Assembly (NCBI GenBank): GCA_047495785.1
Contig: JBLDXI010000020.1
Location: 2,294,001-2,358,000 of the forward strand
DNA: 64,000 bases
Source of the DNA: Lepidodermella squamata
Lineage: Eukaryota > Gastrotricha
Direction of reading: 5' to 3'
The notes below the pieces were generated by a model, which worked only from the letters and a program-made list of their open reading frames with translations, ran no database searches and was not told the origin of the DNA. The translations under genes were made by a program, and so were the position numbers. Shown here in pieces: positions 20,873 to 32,200 of the stretch. Every line of letters starts with the position of its first letter. Position 1 is the first letter of the stretch.

Positions 20873-23800
20873 ATGGAAAATTCTGCATCTAAGGGAGCTG
20901 ACGGACAGTCAGCCTACGATTCCAATTACCCTCCTCTGAGTGGATATTCGGGTCCTCCCCAAGTTCAGGGTAGCGATAAATCTGTGACATCGATTACTCC
21001 GTGGTCATCCGCTCCTACCTCTGCAAATCCCTACGCGCCTCAGCAGTCGTGGTACGATACGTATTACTACCAGCAGCAGCCGATTGGAAGTGTTACATCT
21101 GATCAGAATCTCATGCAATCTGCAAACGAATCAGGTATAATTTCTAGGCCCAGCTATAATAATAATAGTTTTATTTAAGCCTCTCCATGACTGAAGCGTC
21201 ATTACCGTTTCCGGTTTTGAAGAGGGCGAAGGCAGACAAAGAGAAATTCTTAGCCACCCCCACACTTGAAGATCTTGCTTTTTCCGAAAAATTCATAGTT
21301 TTCAATCGAGTTAACAATCATGCGCCATTCATCTTTTTCAAAAGACACCATTTCAGCTATTAGTTGAAAATTGGGTATAATTTTAATTTCAAACTCCTTT
21401 TCGCCGGATTTTCCTTCCCTTTATTCTTTGGCGTTTTGCCCTTCTTATCCTTGGCCTTATTCTCAGTGCTAGTTTTCTTTTTCCGGCGTAATTCCTTAGT
21501 CACTCCTACTTTAATCAAGCTTCTATGCACTCCGTGGATCCATCTAGTTCGGGGTCGTCCTCTACAGGGTGGCCAAAAAATTGGGCAGAAGGCGAATTCG
21601 ATGCGCATCAATTTAATGAGGATTTTCAAGAAATTGAGGAGTTCCATTGGCAAAAGAATGCTTGAAATTCTTCAACTTCTTAAAACTCCTCATTAAATTG
21701 ATACGCATCGAATTCGCCTTCTGCCCAATTTTTTGGCCACCCTGTAGGTGCAAACCATCCCAACGGAGGCGTCCAAATATAAATTTTGTTAATTAGTCCT
21801 TCCTCGTCGTAGTCACGTGTTTTTCAACTGCGACTCATTTCAATGAGACCTCCGCATAGAGCCAGCCTTATGTCTATGTTAGGAATGTAGTCCATTAGGT
21901 GGACGCCTACTATTGATCGGAGCCAACGATATTCTATAGTATTTAATCTGTTTTCTTGGGCTACCGATATGTTCCATGATTCGCACGCGTAAATGATAAG
22001 GTATTATTACACATGTCAATACCTTCGGCTTTGTTGCTATGGAAGCCTGATTTTTGTTGCACATAAATTTATTCATGTCTCCGAAAACACTGCCCGCTTT
22101 GGAAATCCTATAGTTCAGTTCCTCGTCGATTTTGCCGTCACTAGTAATAATACTGCCTAAATATTTGAATTTCGTCACTTTTTCAAGTTTTTTCCCGTTT
22201 AGTTCCAATTCGTGATTTTGTGCAGCCGACTCGTCCTTGGAAATAATCATATATTGAGTTTTTGCCACGTTGATTTTCAAACCCAATTCGGTGCAAGCCA
22301 AATCGAAAATATTATGTAGTCGTGAAATTTCGTTATGGTTCATGCCTAAAAGTGTCCCATCGTCAGCAAAAGCTAGTAGATTTAAGAAATCGGTCTCTCC
22401 CGTGGCGGTCTCGCCAATAGGAAAGCCTATTTTTTCAGCAGCTATTTTTTCGCAAATTTTGTTGAAAGTCGCTATGAATAGCAAAGGGGATAGCGGGAAA
22501 CCTTGTCTTAAACCCCTAGTTACATAGAAGAACTCTGAGAGCTCAGAATCTACTCTAACAGCGATTTCATTAATTTTATATAGACTTTGAATAGGTATAT
22601 AGATCAAACTGGGATCTACGCCCATGATTTGGAGGGCGGCCCATACTTTTTCTCTGTCGACCAGATCATAGGCTTTTTCGAGGTCTATGAAAACTAAATG
22701 TAGTTCTTTCTTAAACAACATAATTTTTTCGCAGGACATAAATGCAGTCTCTGGTGCCCTTAAGGGGCTGAAAACCGAATTGGAATTTAGAGATTTTTGA
22801 ACCAATCAAAGCTCTTAATTTTTGTTCAAGGATAATGGCATACAATGGCCTCTGTAATTTTGACATTTTGATGTCTCACCTTTGTTTTTATAAATTATCG
22901 CCGTTGACCATTCTTCAGGGACCCTCTTATTCTTATCAGTCCAAGCTCTATTCAGAATTTCCTTGAGCCATTCAATATTGGCCTCGCTTAAGGCCTTAAT
23001 CATTTCGGGTTTAATTTCATCTATCTCCGGGGCTTTACCGTTTTTCATGTGGTTGATAGCGTTTTTAATTTCGGTGAGAGTAATTTCAGTTAAATTTGGA
23101 TTTTCACCGAAGAAAATGTCGCTATCGGGGTTATTGGGTTCGTTTTCAAGCCCTTGCAAAATATCCATAAAATAAGATTTTATAACTTCCAAAATTTAGG
23201 CCCAGCTGTTGTTGATAAAGCCTTAAATTTTTTTCGTTGCTTCCAGATCAGTCTCGCTACAATCCTGTTGGCTCGCAATCTCAACAGGGGAGAGCAACCG
23301 GTGGTAGCTTTCTGCGTGGCCGCGGACGTGGGCAAATTCAGTTTAATCTGATGTCAACTAAAGCTACTAAACCCACTTCCAACGCCCCGAGCGTCTTCGA
23401 GCAACCAAGTGCAGCGGAAGGCTCCTCGCCTACCCCGGGAAATAACACAGCCGATGAATGGGCCAATGCTGTAAACAAACCTAAACGGAAATCGCGTTGG
23501 GCTGAAGGCAGTACCCCACCAAATGCTCAAGCCCAACAATCGAACTCAGAGCAGACTACAGTTGACAACAGCGAAGCTTTGAGTAACTATATGGTCCGAG
23601 TATTCGCCGCTTACCCAAAGAAGGAAGATGCCGATAGAGTTCAACAGATTTTAATGGACAAAATCGACGAAGCTTCACGCAATGGAGTTCTCCAAAAGTT
23701 GGACTTCTCCAAAGACCCTTTCAACATTCTTCCAAATGTTTTCGAGTCCACTTCGAATTTCGGCTCAGCTAGCCGCGGCAGGGGTAGAAAACTTGGCCGT

Positions 23801-25507
23801 GGTGGTGTGACTGTTCCTACCCCGAAAGCTGTTCTATCATCATCGTATTACGACGATGATCGTTTCAATGTTGGTCTAGCTAAAAACCGGTCAGAGGCTG
23901 AAACCAATCGAAATAGGGGCCGAGGTCGTTTCCGAGACAGCAGCTCTGAGAGCACTGACACTCGAAGCTCCACCTCCAGCTCTCGCGAGTTACCTAAAAG
24001 GTTAATTTCTGTTTTAAAATGTTCGCTATTTTAATTCAAATTTATGTTATCCAAAAAAAGATCTAAAAAAAGCGCGAAGTCGAGTCGATTTATGGCTGAT
24101 GACGAAAGCCCCGATAGGGATCAACCTAAGTCGGCGCGGCAAACTAAGCGCATGAGAAAGCAAGATTATTTTACCAATTATTTAAACACCTTTTAACTTT
24201 TTGCAATTTCAGAGTTGAGCAACAAGATTCTTCGCCATTCATGCTATCATCTGGCAAATCTCTCTCAGCTCCCAATTCAGCCGAAGGTGCTAGGGCTCGT
24301 CTCAGCCATGGTATTTTGCAACCGCGTGGTGCTGGTCGCGGAGGTCGGGCGAAAGGTTGGCGATTGACGCCCGAAGCTCTTGCCACTCACAATACTAATC
24401 TTTCAAAACGCGCGATGCGGTTTGCGGGATGTGCTGATGCGGACGACGCTTTTGACGCCCAAGGCAACGAATTCAGCATTGAACTGGCGTTATCCACCCC
24501 AATCATCGGTACCTGCGTTGATCTCGAGAAGCGCTACTACCGTTTGACAAAAGCCCCGGAAGCTGCGACAGTTCGCCCGGTTGAGGTGCTTAAAAAATCT
24601 GTGGAATTGGTGAAAAAGCGGTGGCTAAGCGACCACAACTACTCGTATTGTTGCGAACAACTGAAATCGATTCGGCAAGATCTGACCGTGCAATGTGTTC
24701 GAGATGAATTTGCCGTATCTATCTACGAGCTGCACGCAAGACTGGCACTTGAAAACAAAGATCACGAAGAATTTAATCAGGTTTTTATTTTTTATAAAAA
24801 TTGCGAATTTATGTTGGATTTACTAATTTTTTCTTTTATTAGTGTCAAACTCAACTTCGAGCCATGTACAAAGATGGAACTGGGAGTCGCCATCGATTGG
24901 AATTTACTGCCTACCGGTTTTTGTATTATTGTTTTACTAATAGCCCGCTCGGTTTGTCGAAATCATTTATTTTAAGGTGGAATTTTTATCGATTTAATTG
25001 CAGATATTATTCACGAAATGGCTGTTTTGACGGAGGAGGAAAAGAAGGATGAGTGCATTTCCCATGCCCTTGAAACGGTTTCTGCGTGGAATACTCAGAA
25101 CCACACGCGGTTTTTCAAGCTTTATAGCAATGCCCCTAAAATGTCGTCATTCCTGATTGGTTGGTTCATCGACCGGCAGCGGAGAAAAGCTCTCGGAGCT
25201 ATCGTGAAAGCGTACGTTTTATTCTTGGGGTTCTTTGTGCCCCTCTGAGATTTTTATCAAAATTTTTGATTGACGATTATATTTTGACGAGTTTTTTTTA
25301 TTTTATAATTGTATAACTTTTTCATGTTTTTGTGCCCTTATGCGTATGCCGCATGTCAGTTTTCGGCCAACCCTCGGCGTTGACTTGATCAGCCAAAAGC
25401 TGGCTTTCGATGACGAAGACGCGTGCCACGCGTTTCTTGTTGAAAATAACTGCGTCTTCACGGCCGACGGGCGCAGCGTAGATTTGAAGCTGAGTGATAA
25501 AAAATGA
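20873..25507 (+). CDS. LENG8: SAC3/GANP-domain protein, LENG8 homologue
   Basis: Seven exons: 20873-21134, 23247-24000, 24061-24159, 24213-24780, 24843-24951, 25004-25211, 25360-25507; together 2148 nt, 715 aa, all phases consistent. The N-terminal half is low complexity (YYYQQQ, RGRGRG, a [10 protein letters not shown] basic stretch). The SAC3/GANP domain is in exons 4-7: [45 protein letters not shown], then [11 protein letters not shown] and the C-terminal [10 protein letters not shown]. These match LENG8/Thp3-type proteins, nuclear mRNA-processing or export partners of PCI-domain proteins, rather than SAC3D1 or MCM3AP. The first intron is enlarged by a LINE. Intron 3 uses a GC donor. The family is about 800 aa in human. 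Confidence 0.88.
21156..23196 (-). mobile_element. 5'-truncated RTE-like LINE with 11-bp target duplication
   Basis: A minus-strand retrotransposon in LENG8 intron 1, flanked by direct repeats TAGGCCCAGCT (21145-21155 and 23197-23207). RT motifs in order: [18 protein letters not shown] near 23.1 kb; [34 protein letters not shown]; the catalytic [26 protein letters not shown]; and near 21.5 kb [15 protein letters not shown]. There is a frame break near 22.81 kb, and the endonuclease is missing. The 3' end (left side) finishes in a TAT/ATT repeat next to the target duplication. Removing the element restores an intron of about 60 bp. A palindromic MITE is inserted at 21565-21744. Confidence 0.88.
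21565..21744. mobile_element. 180-bp palindromic MITE inside the LINE
   Basis: Arms of about 59 bp start CAGGGTGGCCAAAAAATTGG and end in its near-exact complement CCAATTTTTTGGCCACCCTG. TA flanks both sides (21563-21564, 21745-21746), the Tc1/mariner signature. Reading the LINE across the flanks with one TA removed rejoins its GRPRT motif to upstream sequence, confirming that this is a later insertion. Confidence 0.85.
24160..24212 (+). other. GC-AG intron in LENG8
   Basis: Exon 3 must end in phase 2 to join exon 4. The only site that does so is AGAAA|GCAAGA at 24160, with acceptor TTGCAATTTCAG at 24212. No in-frame GT donor exists before the stop at about 24196. All other introns I placed are GT-AG. 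Confidence 0.65.
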
Positions 25508-26221
25508 GAAAAAATTGAAAAATAGCCACCGCAATCACCGTCAAGCAGATTATGCCACGCGCTTTTGTTCTGCCTCGTTTATTCTTTTATGAAGCAAAAT
25601 TTGGCCCTCAATCGATTGGAAGTATCCGGTTATCTCGAAAGTTCCACCCTAAAGTCGTTAGATAATCAACTAATCCATCCTCAATAATTCCACCAATTAC
25701 CTGTCTCGATTTGGAGTCCAGAAAATCAATTTGTTACAGAAAATTCCAGGTAGCAGGTTCCTGTCCAGCGGTCGTCCGAATCCTCCTTAAATTTTTGACA
25801 AGTTTTTGCGTACAAGAGGCGTGTCGTTGTTCTGCGTGCGAATGTAAGATTTTGGCGTTTTTTACCATCGAGTTCCTGAACGTCGACAACTAACCGACCA
25901 AGTCGTGTGGCGATCTGCATAATATCAATAATAATAATTTGGTAGAACGAAAAAATACCGGCTGCGATGATCGAACTTTAGTCTTCTTTCTGCTTAACCA
26001 CCTGTTCCCCGTATATGTTGTACAGTGCGTGTTTTAAATCATCGAGCCATCGGTATTTACGTTCATCTTTGCGTTTTACTACGTTATGCCTAACTATAAT
26101 TATTATAATTAATATCGACAATTCATTTTGGAGATGATGATATAAACAGTTTTCGGTAAATAAAAGACTGAATTCGCTACATTGAGGTGTCTCGTTTTTT
26201 CTAGAGTGATAATTTTGGATT
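25508..26221. other. Intergenic between LENG8 and CHTF18
   Basis: This 714-bp spacer contains the uncertain minus-strand frame described separately (25726-25920). AATAAA occurs near 26157, but far from the LENG8 stop. The CHTF18 end carries a strong acceptor (CGTTTTTTCTAG, to 26204) 17 nt before its ATG. Confidence 0.45.
25726..25920 (-). CDS. Possible small gene, unidentified
   Basis: An ATG-initiated frame (MQIATRLGRLVVDVQELDG..) of 64 codons ends at a TGA. Just downstream on the same strand is a perfect-looking 52-bp intron (GTAATTGG ... CTAACGACTTTAG, about 25648-25699), after which a frame reads GGTFEITGYFQSIEG.. to a stop near 25550. The upstream ORF and the downstream exon do not join in frame without a stop, so no single model satisfies both. 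It may be a real short OB-fold-like gene with a start I have misplaced, or chance. I do not recognise the family. Confidence 0.25.
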   Translation of the reverse strand: MQIATRLGRLVVDVQELDGKKRQNLTFARRTTTRLLYAKTCQKFKEDSDDRWTGTCYLEFSVTN

Positions 26222-29200
26222 ATGGAAGTTGTTAGCGGAAAACGACCTAGCAGTGCTTCGCCAGATGAAGACGCTGAAAATTACCCTGTGGCAGAAGAAA
26301 AGAAGAGGCCACGGCCCGTTGACCGGGCTCCTCTGTGTAAGTTAGGCGGAAATGAAAATAAAATGCAATTTGAAAATTTACTTTCCAAAATTTAGCCAAT
26401 CAAGCTAATTACATGACGGTGTCCGTTCCTGATGACGGCAGAAGAACGCGTATTAGCGTCCGTAGCGTGGATAATTTTCGTGAAGATCGCTATGCGGAGG
26501 AGAATTTTCTGGTCTGGACGTGTTCGAAATCCTGGCGTGATTTGAAAGATGTTGCTACAAGTCTGGTAATTACTTATGGGTCTTAAATTTACTGGAACAA
26601 AATTTGACAGGAAGCGGAACTAAATTATGAATAATTCGCCCTAAAATTCCTTTGAAAAATTTCCGAACATTTATGATTATTCATTTAACCCTACGAGGAC
26701 TGAAATCTGGGCTCACATTCTAAGCTGAAGGGGCAAATTCCAACCCCAAAAACTAGGAAAGAAAACCCAGAGCAACGGCATATTATTTATGGGTTATTGT
26801 TGTTTTTAGAACATTATGAGGTAAAACTACGATGGCCAACAATTTTTTTGATTATTATTTTTAAATGCTCAAAAAGGGTAAAATCGTAAGGGTAAAAAGG
26901 GTAATGGGCAACAAAGGATGTCCCGATGTTCTTGACTAGTAAACTCGCTGCAAATGAATCACCGAATGACTTAATTTCGGTCCATTTTTCATGGGCAGAG
27001 GGATTATCGCCCGTTCTTGGGCCATCAACTTCGGCAAGTCGCGGCTTCTTGGCGAGCATTTTGATGCAATTCAGGTAAGTAATACAGGTTCGCGGATTGC
27101 TCTTGTTTGACCAACGTACATCAACAAGCAAAGAAAGGCCATCATTTCGGTTTCGTCGGTTGAAGTGTGATCGCCTCCGATCGTATTGCTGTTCGTTCGC
27201 GAAACAATCGATTCATCGGTGGCGATCACACTTCAACCGACGAAACCGAAATGATGGCCTTTCTTTGCTTGTTGACGTCGTATCCGGTCCGCTAACCGAG
27301 TTCCACATCGCGAAAGGCCGCCAAGCATCAACTAAACAGACGCCTCTTAGAGGACAAGCAACTCGATCTGATGCCTTTTGCGTAGGAAACGTAGCCCGAA
27401 AGCCGACTCATGGGCCGACCGTCGGCGGTAATGAGTAGTCGGCTTCGGCCTGCGTTTAGTTCCACGAGGCGCCGGTTTAGTTGAAGCTTGACGGCTTTTC
27501 GCGAAGAGGAACTCGGGTAGCGGGCCGTTGATAGCAGCTTGCCCGTCTCTAGGATCGTCTTCGCTGTCGCAATCCGAACCTGTCCCGGTGTCGGTACTAT
27601 CCATCTCGGCGTTTTCGTCGTTTGAGTATTCGATCCGAGTCAGATCCGGACATCTTGAAGTCCAGAAATCGGATGCAATCTAGTAGCCGTGTAAACCAAT
27701 CCCGTAGGGACATTTGTAATTGGTAACATTTGGTCAACTTGATGGATAACATTTTCGGTAAATTAGTAAAACTGTTAGAGTGGTGATTTCGGCATGACTT
27801 TGCCGCACATTCATCGTTCTGGTAACCCAGTAGATGTCGCTGCTGAATGGTTAACGTAATTATTGAGCAATTTCCAATACTATCCATAATAAACGCATTG
27901 AAAATTATGGGGTCGGGTTTAGCCCCTTCAGCTAGAAACGTGACTAAAAATTAAGACTCAATTTGTGAGAAAATTATCAGCGGTAGATAAATGACATTTT
28001 GCAGAATTCTTTCTCATGTCCTAACCTCCCTAGTCCCTAGATCTGAAAGGAATTGGCTGAAATCGATAAGGTTGCTGAACCGTTACAGAAAAACGCGTTT
28101 TTCTCTCCTGGTTACTCCAATTAGTCCTCGTAGGGTTAACTCCTAGTCAATTACGATGAATTTAAGTTTGATCAATCGATTCAGTGGACTTCGGACAGCG
28201 AAAAAAGTAATTAACTTTGAATGTTTCAATTTGTACCACAAATACTGTAAACCATCCCATATTGGCAATTGCAAACGTTTTGTTGGCAAATTTTAACGAT
28301 TTTGGATGAGTTTTAGACGTAAAAAGCAATTTATGAGTCATCTGACAGGCTTAGTCTTAACGCTATGGAGACTCCACTCAAGGAAAATGCTGTTAACGCT
28401 AACACGAAAACCCATAAAATTAATAAGTGGTCTTTTATATAATTAGCAATCCGTTTTGTGAAGGTCTATTTCAGAAGTCGCAAAATTTGCAGTTTGAGAT
28501 CGACAGGTATATGACTGAGAAAAACAGTCAACAGTTCTCTCTGGAACTCGGGTTGCATAAACCTGTTGCGATTTTCCGCCTCGCAGTTGACTTTCATAAC
28601 GCCGATGAAGTCTCGGTGAGGGTGAGCTAGGCCACCTCGAGAGCGAGTGAATAAAGTCCGGAATGCTGGTCAAATTCCAACCGGCTGGCTCCTGCTCCAG
28701 CCGAGTTTTCGAGTGATTTAACCAGCAACATATCGGAACGATTTCGGGTTATGGATGAGTTTTCCCGGCACACCCTTAGACAATATGTGATTGTGCTGCT
28801 TCTTCTGCTTGTTTCGCCGAATCGTAATGAACCGTGATTTTTCTGATCATGCGAAATTCCGTCTCGATGTCCGAGTCGTAGGCATGTTGTACTAGCGCCC
28901 ATTTCCATTCTGCGCCGCCAGGAATGTTGAAGCCGTCTTGAATCAGGCCATTGCGAACACACTGGGACAAAAATACGTATTGTAATTAAATTCAACAAAA
29001 TTCTCTAAAAGCTAAAATTGTTGAAAAAATATGCACTCGCAGTTCTCAACAGTCGCCGCACGGGGCGGAAACAGCTTCACGAACAACAGCGAGAGCATCA
29101 GCATTCGGTTTCACCGGGCCGCCGCGGCTCAGAAAGCCGTCAGGTTGATTGTTGTCGGGTTTCAGGTTAAAATTCCGGGTGATGTAGCCTGCAATGTGGG

Positions 29201-32200
29201 CATTCGACCTTTTATCGTTGTTCAAGTCGACCGTTAAAGCGACTCGAAACAACGAGGTAGTAGTCACGAGGTTTTTCAACCGCCGCGCTGTAGAAAATGT
29301 CAGCGACTTGATCCGATGGCGCTTAACGTTGGCACCCTTCAAAAACCGAAATAGGCCCAAATATCGAATATCGAAGAACATATATTTCTTGAAGCAGTCG
29401 AGTCATTGAGGTTGAACTTGCTAATTTCCAGCGCCACGCCCAGGCTTAAACTCAACTCAGCAGAGCCCGGCCATGGTTTCGCGGCGAAGGCTGCCCGAAT
29501 TTTTAGCGAATTGTTGCGCCATTGACGAGGTTCGTCGGGTTGAATTTTTTGTACATTCGATGTTTTAAACTCGAATCCGAGCGCCTTCGTTTACGGCAAC
29601 TTCGTCGATATCGACGCCGGAAAAACGAAATGGGCGCGGGTTTTCTTTGATTTCTTCGATAAGAGTAGTCATGGTTGATTGATGCAACCCAGCCGCATAT
29701 TTGAACGGCACCTCCTGTTGCAAAGTGGTTGTTGATTCGTTGCTTTTAGTGACTCAGGCGTGTCAAATTTGGTGATTTTTATTCAAGTATTCGGGCTTGT
29801 TAGGGCTTGTAGTTGCTGGCAGACCTGATCTTCTGTCCCTACGCCGAGGTGAAAGAAACACGGTCGAGGCTGTGAAAGACTCAAAGTTTTGAGGCTTAAA
29901 CCTCATGCATACATACATGCGTTATTATAAATTAATGTTAATTAGATTTTACTTGAACATTTAATTATGATACGTATTTAAATTGAATTTTCATAATTTT
30001 TTTCCTTATTTAGGTTGCGAAATCTGACCAAACCCCGAAGGCTCAGAGCACTCAAAGCATCATGAGTAGAGCTGCTGTGAACACGGAATTATGGCTGCGA
30101 AAGTACGCCCCTTGTTCCTACATGGACCTAGTCAGCGACGAAGCTACTAATCGCATTGTCCTCCAATGGTTAGCACCCTTGAAATTGTTTCATTTCATCT
30201 CTTAATTACAATTATTTCACGTTTTTAGGCTTCGCTTGTGGGATAAAGGAGTTTTCGGTAAAGAAAAGAAATCGAGGCTGAGTTTTTCAGGGCGAAACGA
30301 TCGAAATGACCAACAGCAGCAGCAACAACAACAGCCGTACCAACATCAGCAAAACCAGGGTGGGCAGTTCAACAAATGGCAAAATCGGAACCCGAACAAC
30401 AATTTTAAGCCGAACAACAATTTCAAGCCGAAAAACACGATTGTGACGCCAATGATGGATCAAACTGAAACTTGGCCAGCTCAACGAATTCTGCTGTTAA
30501 CCGGCCCGCCGGGTCTAGGCAAAACCACCCTAGCCCACATTGCAGCTAGGCATTGCGGTTATGAAATGATTGAAGTCAACGCGAGTGACGACCGATCTGC
30601 CGCTGTTTTCCGCGATTATTTAGAGTCGGTCGTCGAAACCCGGGGCATGTTGAACGTCGCTAGGGACGGCGATGGGAAACCGGTTTCGAAGCCGAAACCC
30701 GCCTGTCTGGTGCTGGACGAAATTGACGGAGCACCGCAAGCTGCAGTCGATGTTTTGATTAGTTACGTAACCGGCGGCGGTGCCGCCGATGATTCATCGA
30801 AAAAATCGAAGAAAAAAGGCGGAAAAAATAGTCATGAATTACGCCGGCCTGTCATCTGCATTTGCAACGATCAATACGCGACTGCGTTGCGTAATTTAAG
30901 GCGGCACTGTTTCGTCGTATCTTGCCTGCCCCCACCGCCGGAGCGTCTCGTGTTCCGCGTTGGAGATATCGCTAGGAAGGAGAAAATGGAAATTGAATCT
31001 AAGGCGGTTAATCAAATCGTCGAATGCGCCCATGGTGATATTCGCGTCTGCATCAACATTTTACAGACCCTGAAAGTCGCGTGTTCGAACCCGGGTCAAA
31101 ATGCTGATTTGGCGACCACGCAACGCCGCCAGCAGCGTGACGTGACCAGGGTGACTAATGACCAAATTGCGAAATTGCCGAAAATGGGGTTTAATAAGGA
31201 CGTTGAAAAATCAATGTTCGACTGTATTCAAACAATTTTCAAACAACAACCTGCCACAGCCCGTACGAGCCGGTATGACTTGATTCAAAGCTCAGTTTCG
31301 ATGAACACCGACCACGAGTTGTTGGTGAATGGAATTTTCGAGAATTACCTCAACACCAGGGTCCGCGATGATTTTTTGATCGCAGCCTCGCAAATGGCTG
31401 ATTGGATGGCCTTTGCCGATACGATTCAAAGCTCGGCTATGTCGATAGCCGGCGCGGAAATTGGCTATGCTATGACTTATACTACGACGCCCTTGATCTC
31501 AACCGCCTGCCATTTGATGTTCGCCATGCCGCAGCCTGGTCGTTTGGCGTTTCCGAAGACCAGTATGGACATGCGCCAGTTGATTAGTCAGCGGAATAAC
31601 CAGTTGACGGGCTTTTTGGCGGGTATGACGCCCGGCGAGCGGGTTTTCTTCTCCTCGCCGCTGTCGATTGTTTTCGATTTGCTGCCGTCTCTGCTTGATA
31701 TCATTCAACCGACGCTGCGACCAGTTTCCGCGCAGCTGTTCAGCGCGGCTGAGAAGATGGAAATCGGGCGTGTTGCTGAGGTTCTAGCATCGCTTGGGTT
31801 GACCTTTGTTCAGAGGTTGAATATCCAATCGGAGCAAAATCAGTGGCAATCTCGTGGTGCATCACTTGGCTTCTACCTTGAGCCGTGAGTTGAAATAAGT
31901 TTTTTTTTCCATAAAATCGCATTTTTGCGAAATTTCTTTACTACAAAAATAATTGTTCTTATTGTGGAGGAGACCGAATGTTGATTAAGAAGTCGTTTGA
32001 GTTCAGAGAGGCAGTGAGCGAACAACCGAGAAATTCGAGTAAGCCCAGCTAATTTTTACCCGATTCATGACTTTTAATCAGTCATTTTCGAGTCGTAGTC
32101 TTCTCGAGGAATCGCGTAGTCATAAGCCGCCGCAGTTTTAACCCTCGATTTATGCAAACCACTGCCATGGGGCCCGTTGTTGCTAACCCGCTCGAAACGC

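Noticed and set aside
25700-25730. In-frame TGA read as selenocysteine in the small minus-strand frame
   Set aside because: No CxxU context, no recognised selenoprotein family and no visible SECIS-type evidence.
25955-26010. tRNA-like GTTCGATC box on the minus strand
   Set aside because: No matching A box, acceptor stem or anticodon arm at the right distance.
27300-27360. Histone H3-like RQASTKQT string in a plus frame
   Set aside because: The resemblance is limited to a few residues inside the piggyBac inverted duplication; the rest does not match H3.
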